A stretch of DNA of 46,741 nt from Sulfurimonas sp. GTDB lineage: Bacteria > Campylobacterota > Campylobacteria > Campylobacterales > Sulfurimonadaceae. Of the stretch, positions 41,799 to 46,741 are shown in pieces (position 1 is the stretch's first letter; every line of letters begins with the position of its first letter). The position numbers and the translations under genes are program-made. The DNA is taken from the NCBI RefSeq assembly GCF_023228785.1, contig NZ_JALOAN010000017.1, positions 1 through 46,741 of the forward strand. The letters are read 5' to 3'. The notes beneath the pieces are model-generated. The model saw only the letters and a list, made by a program, of their open reading frames with translations. It was not told the DNA's origin and searched no databases.

Positions 41799-41817
41799 TA
41801 CTCCTTGGAGTATTAAG
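41794..41817. terminator. Terminator overlapping the chemoreceptor stop codon
   Basis: CTTAATACTCC-TT-GGAGTATTAAG, a perfect 11-bp inverted repeat (effective loop of 6 bases). The TAA stop of the chemoreceptor lies in its 5' arm. It can act on both strands and also separates the minus-strand CZB relic. Confidence 0.65.
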
Positions 41818-41822
41818 AGTTA

Positions 41823-42029
41823 CTATTTTGCTTCTTTATGCTGAGTTGCAAATGCTTGATAGCTTGAACACATTTCAAAGTCTTCTTTACCTTTTCCATC
41901 AAAGTACCACTTCCCAAGCCTACACTCAGTATCACTTTTAAACTCATCAGTAGCTTCCCCTCTAAATACAGCTTTGTATCCATTTGTTTTAAAGATAAGA
42001 TGATCAAGCTTACGATGTAAGCTTAAGCT
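41823..42029 (-). pseudogene. Relic of a chemoreceptor CZB zinc domain
   Basis: On the minus strand the frame ending with TAG at 41823-41825 encodes about 68 residues: LDHLIFKTNGYKAVF, then ECRLGKWYFDGKGKEDF, then TQHKEAK-stop. It matches the CZB domain of the 44726 protein (LDHLLFKANGYKTIF, ECRLGKWYLSG, GPHKEVH). There is no start codon in frame and a stop lies just upstream. The last zinc His is missing because the stop replaces it. It is the leftover C-terminus of a vanished receptor. A different frame in the same place (MIILSLKQ...) is only a shadow. Confidence 0.75.
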
Positions 42030-42065
42030 ATTTTAATATTGTATATCTTGTCAGATAAGTTTTGA

Positions 42066-42071
42066 TATAAT
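42066..42071 (+). promoter_or_regulatory. -10 box of lapG-lapD with leaderless spacing
   Basis: TATAAT ends 6 bases before the ATG at 42078, and there is no ribosome site. The transcript would begin at or next to the ATG. Confidence 0.45.
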
Positions 42072-42077
42072 CATCAA

Positions 42078-42716
42078 ATGGTCAAGTTGAAAATCTTTTT
42101 TGTTATATCACTACTGTTTGTTAATATTTCTTCACTTTGGGCAGAGCCCTATGTAGATGCTGTTCTTTTAGAGAAGATCACCAAAAAGTATAATCTTTTT
42201 GCAAAGAAAAGATTTCTCTATCTTCAAAAAAGTCTTGATAAAGTAAAAAATAAAAGTGATCTACAAAAGTTAGAAACAGTAAATTCATTTTTCAATAAAG
42301 TAAGATACTCTTCTGACATGAAAATTTATGGTAAAGCTGATTATTGGGCTACTCCATGGGAATTTTTAGGACGAGATAGAGGGGATTGTGAAGACTATGT
42401 GATCTCTAAATATTTTGCTCTTTTGTATCTTAAAGTAGATGCAAAAAAACTATTTTTTACCTATGTTCGCTCAAGCGAATTTAAAGAGGCACATATGGTT
42501 TTAACCTACTTTGAAACACCTCGTAGTGAACCACTTATCTTAGACAACAACAACTTTAAAGTGCTAAAAGCTTCACAAAGAAAAGATTTAACACCTATCT
42601 ATAACTTCAATGGAGAGAGCTTGTATAGAGCCGAAACTGGAAAAGAAGTTCAAAATCAAAAAGCTCACAAAAAATTTGATGAACTAAAACTAAACATGAA
42701 AAGGAAGAAAATATGA
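42078..42716 (+). CDS. lapG: LapG-type periplasmic cysteine protease
   Basis: 212 residues with a signal peptide (about 1-22, LWAEP). Bacterial transglutaminase-like Cys protease (BTLCP) triad: C104 in DRGDCEDYV, H139 in FKEAHMVL, D156 in LILDNNNF. In Pseudomonas, LapG cuts the N-terminus of a giant surface adhesin to release cells when c-di-GMP is low. Acidic residues around C104 fit its Ca2+ site. The lapD gene overlaps it by 4 nt. The adhesin gene is not in this window. Confidence 0.92.
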   Translation: MVKLKIFFVISLLFVNISSLWAEPYVDAVLLEKITKKYNLFAKKRFLYLQKSLDKVKNKSDLQKLETVNSFFNKVRYSSDMKIYGKADYWATPWEFLGRDRGDCEDYVISKYFALLYLKVDAKKLFFTYVRSSEFKEAHMVLTYFETPRSEPLILDNNNFKVLKASQRKDLTPIYNFNGESLYRAETGKEVQNQKAHKKFDELKLNMKRKKI

Positions 42717-44638
42717 CACTATTTAAACAAATAGCATCTATGTTATCAATATTTTTGCTTATATTTCTAACAACGGTTTTAACACTAAACTTTAAAAGTG
42801 CAAATCATTCAGTTGAGGAGAGACTCTATGAAGATGCTAAAAATAGTGCAACTTCACTCAGCCTCTCGTTGGGTGGTGCCAATGGCGATCTCTCTATGAT
42901 GACAACTATGATAAATGCTAACTTTGACAGTGGAAACTATCGTCATATAATGCTTCAAGATGTTGACGAAGTTCTCCTATATGATAGAAAGCTTCAAAGA
43001 GAGAGCATAGATGTGCCATCTTGGTTTTTAAAATTTGTAAATATCAAAGCACCAGTTGCATCAGCAAATGTTTCGGCTGGATGGAGTCAGGTTGGTATCT
43101 TAAGCGTTCAAAGTGATGACTCATATGCATACAAACAACTATACTCTATCTTAGTAGATCTGCTTATCTCTTTTAGTGTTATCTCAATTATCGGGCTTGT
43201 GGTGTTAAATCTTCTTTTAGTTGCTATTTTAAAACCTCTAAAAGGTGTGCAAAAACAGGCTGAAGCAGTTATAAGAAATGAGTTTATAATTCAGCAAAAT
43301 ATACCCTCAACAGTAGAGTTTAGAGATGTAGTTTTGGGCATGAACAATATGGTATCAAAAGTAAAAGCTATGTTAGTTAAAGCTAATGAAGAACTAAAGC
43401 ATCAAAAGGCACTTGAGTATATAGACAAAGTTACAGGACTTAAAAATAGAAAATACCTAATAGATAAACTTCCAGAGTATCTAAAGATAGATGCTACTTC
43501 AAAAGGTGGAATCAACATGATGATATCTATAAGTGGCGTGATAGAGGCTAATGAGCAGATAGGACACAAAGAGGTAGATAAACTACTCTTATCAATGGCA
43601 AATATATTTGATGCACACGCTAGTAACTATGAAAACTCAATTGTCGCGAGAATGAACGGCACGGAGTTTTCTATCTTGCTTCCTGATTGTTTAGATAAAG
43701 ATGGATTAAAATTAGCAAAAAATATCTATAAATCGTGTCAAAAAATAACTGAAGGTTTTGCTCTAGATACAAATCATACCTATGTATCTTTAGGTTTGTA
43801 TGAGTACAACTACAAAGATAGTATCGGAGAGCTTCTTTCACAATCTGATAACGCTTTAGCACAAGCAAAGTTTAGCGATAGCAAGACATATTTAGCTAAA
43901 GCACAAACCTTGGTTGAAGTTATGGGTAAAGATGCTTGGAGAGAGGTTATAAAAGAAGCGGTCCAGAACAATCAATTTAAGTTTGTTTCATGGAAGGTAG
44001 TAGATGCAAAGAGAAAGAAAATAGCACACAATGTTTTAAGTATAAATTTAAAAGTAGATAAAGAGACGACATATTATTATGGGCAGTTTATGGCTCCAGC
44101 AAATCAATTAGGACTAAGCTCTAAGATATATGACAATGTGCTTGATATGATGTTTAAAGTTCCAAATATGACTCTTAAAAACTCTTTATGTTCACTTAGA
44201 CTTCCGTATGATTATCTCGTAGAAGAAGGTGTTTTTGCTAGGATGAATAAACTCTTAGATGCTCATGCTAAAGCTCTTCCTTTTAAGCTTATAATTGAGA
44301 TGCCAGATAGGTTTATGCGACAAAACACTATCTTAGTTAAAAGCTATAAAGATCTGTTTGATAAATATAATATCGATATGGGAATTTTTGAGTTTATCGC
44401 AGAGGGCGAAGATTATCAATATTTGCAAGAGTTTAGACCTGTTTACATCAAAGCACAGAGTGATTACTTTTTAACTCAAAGTAAACAAGCCCTAGCCTCA
44501 CTTAATCTTATAGCCGACACGATTGGCATCTCTTTGATAGCATCTGGAGTTATGCAAATGGATGAATTGAAAGAACTGCTTGAGAAAGACATAAATATTG
44601 TTCAAGGAAAAGTAACTGAAATGATAGAACTAATATAA
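42713..44638 (+). CDS. lapD: LapD-type c-di-GMP receptor with degenerate GGDEF and EAL domains
   Basis: 641 residues. TM1 (about 8-28), a LapD/MoxY-type periplasmic domain to about 148 with AGWSQVGILSVQSDDSYAY, TM2 (about 149-172), HAMP, a GGDEF domain whose motif reads NGTEF, and an EAL domain lacking the EAL signature (KFVSWKV in its place). It should bind c-di-GMP without making or breaking it. When bound it holds LapG and keeps adhesins on the surface. Pairing with lapG makes the assignment firm. Confidence 0.92.
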   Translation: MTLFKQIASMLSIFLLIFLTTVLTLNFKSANHSVEERLYEDAKNSATSLSLSLGGANGDLSMMTTMINANFDSGNYRHIMLQDVDEVLLYDRKLQRESIDVPSWFLKFVNIKAPVASANVSAGWSQVGILSVQSDDSYAYKQLYSILVDLLISFSVISIIGLVVLNLLLVAILKPLKGVQKQAEAVIRNEFIIQQNIPSTVEFRDVVLGMNNMVSKVKAMLVKANEELKHQKALEYIDKVTGLKNRKYLIDKLPEYLKIDATSKGGINMMISISGVIEANEQIGHKEVDKLLLSMANIFDAHASNYENSIVARMNGTEFSILLPDCLDKDGLKLAKNIYKSCQKITEGFALDTNHTYVSLGLYEYNYKDSIGELLSQSDNALAQAKFSDSKTYLAKAQTLVEVMGKDAWREVIKEAVQNNQFKFVSWKVVDAKRKKIAHNVLSINLKVDKETTYYYGQFMAPANQLGLSSKIYDNVLDMMFKVPNMTLKNSLCSLRLPYDYLVEEGVFARMNKLLDAHAKALPFKLIIEMPDRFMRQNTILVKSYKDLFDKYNIDMGIFEFIAEGEDYQYLQEFRPVYIKAQSDYFLTQSKQALASLNLIADTIGISLIASGVMQMDELKELLEKDINIVQGKVTEMIELI

Positions 44639-44725
44639 AAAAAAATTATTCTTTTATGTCTTTGTAATGTTACCAAGTGTACTATATCTGATATAACAAA
44701 AAAACTCAGAATGGGGTGTGTGTCA

Positions 44726-45847
44726 ATGTTTTTTAAAGATACGAAAAAGCTAGAATTAGACTTAAGATCTAAAGATCTAGAGATAGAAAGTTTAAAAGAA
44801 GCATTGCAAAAAGCTGATGATAAAGTACGTGAGCTAGAACGAGACATAAGCAAAGATCGCGAAAGCGAAGTTATGAATGACCTTATAAAAGCACTGACAA
44901 CGGGATTAACAAACTCTTGTGAACATGATTTAAAAGAGTTACAGTCAAACTTAGCTGACAATCTATCAAGTCTACAAGACATAGAAAATGAAAGCTGTAG
45001 CAATGAAGAAGATATGAGTGAGTGTTCTACTGATGTAGTTGAAATGACTGGCACAATGAACTCTCTTTTAGAACATATTGCAAGTACATTTGATCAAGTA
45101 AGTACACTTAACTCTAATGTTGAGAATATCTCAGATGTGATAAGCCTTATAAAAGACATCTCAGATCAAACAAACCTACTAGCCCTCAATGCGGCAATTG
45201 AAGCAGCACGAGCTGGTGAACATGGACGTGGTTTTGCAGTCGTTGCTGATGAAGTCCGTAAACTTGCAGAGAGAACTCAAAAAGCTACAAGTGAAGTAGA
45301 GATAACAGTTCAAAGTCTAAAACAAAACACTCAAGAAGTACATGAACACTCTAAGTCTATGGAAGAGCTAAGTCAAAGTGCAAATGATCAGATGATCATT
45401 TTTCATGAAAAGACAGATGCTCTAACTATAGCTTCAAGAAAGATAGAACAAGAGACTATAAATATAACATATGAAATTTTTGTAGTGTTAACTAAGCTAG
45501 ATCATCTACTCTTTAAAGCAAATGGCTATAAAACGATTTTTGATGGAAAAATAGATGCTGAATTTGTTAGTGAAACAGAGTGTAGACTTGGTAAGTGGTA
45601 CTTAAGTGGTGTTGGCAAAGAGAAGTTTGGAAAAGCAGCGAGTTATGCTAAGCTAGCTGGACCTCATAAAGAAGTTCATGACAACATTCAAAAAGCTATT
45701 GAGTGTGTTAAAAATGGAACATGCACACAAGAAGCAGAGAATGTGAAGACATACTTCGAAAATGCGCAAAAAGCATCTAAATCAGTTATGAAAATACTTG
45801 ATGATCTGCTTATTGAAGAAAAAACTTATAGAGTGGGTAAGAACTAA
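44726..45847 (+). CDS. Soluble chemoreceptor with CZB domain (TlpD-like)
   Basis: 373 residues from ATG 44726 (MFFKDTKK, as in homologues; GGGG lies about 10 bases upstream). The ATG at 44711 would add MGCVS. No TM. An N-terminal coiled coil, then a signalling domain with SDQTNLLALNAAIEAARAGE, then CZB with zinc ligands H260, C286, H314 and H318. In Helicobacter, TlpD-type receptors sense zinc, reactive oxygen and energy state from the cytoplasm. Cys pairs in the N-terminal part (SCEH, ESCSNEED, ECST) could add redox sensitivity. Confidence 0.9.
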   Translation: MFFKDTKKLELDLRSKDLEIESLKEALQKADDKVRELERDISKDRESEVMNDLIKALTTGLTNSCEHDLKELQSNLADNLSSLQDIENESCSNEEDMSECSTDVVEMTGTMNSLLEHIASTFDQVSTLNSNVENISDVISLIKDISDQTNLLALNAAIEAARAGEHGRGFAVVADEVRKLAERTQKATSEVEITVQSLKQNTQEVHEHSKSMEELSQSANDQMIIFHEKTDALTIASRKIEQETINITYEIFVVLTKLDHLLFKANGYKTIFDGKIDAEFVSETECRLGKWYLSGVGKEKFGKAASYAKLAGPHKEVHDNIQKAIECVKNGTCTQEAENVKTYFENAQKASKSVMKILDDLLIEEKTYRVGKN

Positions 45848-46741
45848 ACTCTTCGTGAGTTTAGTCCTTACCCCTAAATTGACTTGTTTCTGGGCTTTAT
45901 AGTTAATTAATCTTTTACTGTCACCGTTTTGTAACCGATTATCATCATCAAACAAAGAAAAATTAACACCTAAATCTATATTTTTAGACTCTATAATACT
46001 TGCATAATATTCTAGTGTTGTACTAGCTTTATTGTGTCCAAGAAGTCCCGATAGTTCATTAATACTTACGATATTATCTTTTAGCATTAATGTGGCAAAT
46101 GTATGTCTTGTAGAAGATAGCTTATGTCTTACAACTCCGCTATCTTTTACAACTTTTGCCCAGCGTTTTTTTAACTTATCAGCATCATCAATATTTCCAA
46201 ATATGAAAATATTATTTGTTTGTATCTTTTTGATTTCAGATAAAATATATTTAGGATAAGGAACTACTCTTCTTGAGTTTATAGTTTTGCCAGTTCCTAT
46301 AATTCCTTTGGTTCTAGTCCTCTTTATATGAATATATCCATTTTTAAAATCACCAAGCTGCAAACCCAATATTTCGCCAACTCTCATTTACACAACTTTT
46401 GTAAACTTTTAATGAAACTGACTTCATGTTTAATGAAGTTAGATATCTCTTAATATCTAGTCTTGTAATCGTGTCAATTTCACGACCTTTAAAAAACCCA
46501 ATCACTCTTAGATAATATTCTTGTTTAACTGTAAAACTTCGATTACTATCTTTTTGCTGTAGAAATATATTTCCATAATACTCGAAAGTTTTAGGTTTTT
46601 TCTTGTATATTTCTACTGTAGCAATTTTTATATCCAAAGCTGGTATAATTTTACTAGTCACGATATTGATATTTTTAGGCGTATCTTTTAATTTGGTAGA
46701 TTTTTGAATACGCTTTCCATCAACATAGTAATTAAGCCAAA
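45782..46741 (-). pseudogene. Tyrosine-recombinase integrase with internal deletion, 5' end outside the window
   Basis: Two parts of one integrase in different frames. Part 1 (from the right edge to about 46350) has the N-terminal WLNYYVDGKRIQKST and a SAM-like core-binding domain ending SLKVYKSCVNE. Part 2 (46387 to about 45900) starts in the catalytic domain at RVGEILGL (first catalytic Arg), with STRHTFATLML and LLGHNKASTTLEYYA (His and nucleophile Tyr). About 80 residues that should lie between are missing at 46380-46395, and the frame shifts there. The C-terminus reads into the 3' end of the chemoreceptor gene. It marks a likely island edge on the right. Confidence 0.75.
45835..45873. 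terminator. Long 17-bp hairpin at the chemoreceptor/integrase junction
   Basis: GGGTAAGAACTAAACTC (45835-45851), loop TTCGT, then GAGTTTAGTCCTTACCC (45857-45873). One G-T mismatch in 17 positions. The last codons and stop of the chemoreceptor are in its 5' arm and the integrase frame also runs through it. No U run follows, so it may be a processing or insertion site as well as a terminator. Confidence 0.6.

Noticed and set aside
41813..42007. 64-residue minus-strand gene (MIILSLKQ...)
   Set aside because: It is a shifted frame of the CZB relic. The frame ending at 41823 shows clear CZB similarity, this one shows none.
46032..46259. 75-codon plus-strand ORF over the integrase
   Set aside because: Shadow of the integrase catalytic domain; the minus frame carries RHTFAT and the nucleophile Tyr.

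Overview
The window looks like chromosomal DNA of a free-living campylobacterotan (former Epsilonproteobacteria), most like the Sulfurimonas group. This is a judgement from gene content: low GC, dense genes with ATGA overlaps, TATAAT -10 boxes without clear -35 boxes, CetA/CetB-type energy taxis, chemoreceptors ending in CZB zinc domains, and many PAS, heme and c-di-GMP sensors. No rRNA or marker gene is present, so the species is not named.

Left part (1-9.96 kb). A minus-strand operon (6112 to 498) encodes an HD-GYP c-di-GMP phosphodiesterase response regulator, a stand-alone receiver, a globin-coupled hybrid histidine kinase, and a membrane kinase with a periplasmic CxxCH heme domain. Then come tRNA-Ser(GGA), a DUF6868 membrane protein, Pcm, an AmrS-type radical SAM enzyme, a DUF3313-like lipoprotein and a metallophosphoesterase.

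Middle left (10-20.7 kb). A tightly coupled plus-strand cluster encodes a small exported protein, an FtsX-like permease, its ATPase, a heme-copper-oxidase-like subunit without a complete CuB site, a polytopic membrane protein, and then a YceI protein. Facing it is a complete tripartite RND efflux operon (minus strand).

Accessory patch (20.7-23.6 kb). An endonuclease I gene lies between two 30-bp direct repeats. It is followed by a 34-codon restriction-modification relic, a very AT-rich pentapeptide-like membrane protein, and a Bro-N/DinD-type gene cut short by an inverted-repeat element. This patch looks like a decayed defence or mobile locus.

Middle right (23.6-36 kb). It holds UPF0178, DUF2254, AhpC, a lipid-anchored cytochrome c with an LEA-like linker, an EamA transporter that probably starts at AUU, a zinc-uptake-like locus (His-rich small protein, His-rich barrel, ZnuA, ZnuB, rhodanese, but no ATPase), a PAS-GGDEF cyclase, MscS, a DUF481 barrel and an MFS transporter. 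Three palindrome-capped tandem-repeat elements sit in this stretch.

Right part (36-46.7 kb). This is mostly sensing: a CetB/CetA pair, a B12-binding radical SAM protein, a large chemoreceptor, a minus-strand CZB relic, LapG-LapD (c-di-GMP control of surface adhesion), and a soluble CZB chemoreceptor. An integrase with an internal deletion runs off the right edge and may mark the border of an island. Between CetA and the radical SAM gene is a candidate small RNA with two C-rich hairpin loops. I consider it the most interesting undescribed element here.

Themes that link the genes: c-di-GMP turnover (HD-GYP, GGDEF) and read-out (LapD), redox, heme and gas sensing (globin, CxxCH, PAS), taxis, and zinc (ZnuAB plus CZB domains).
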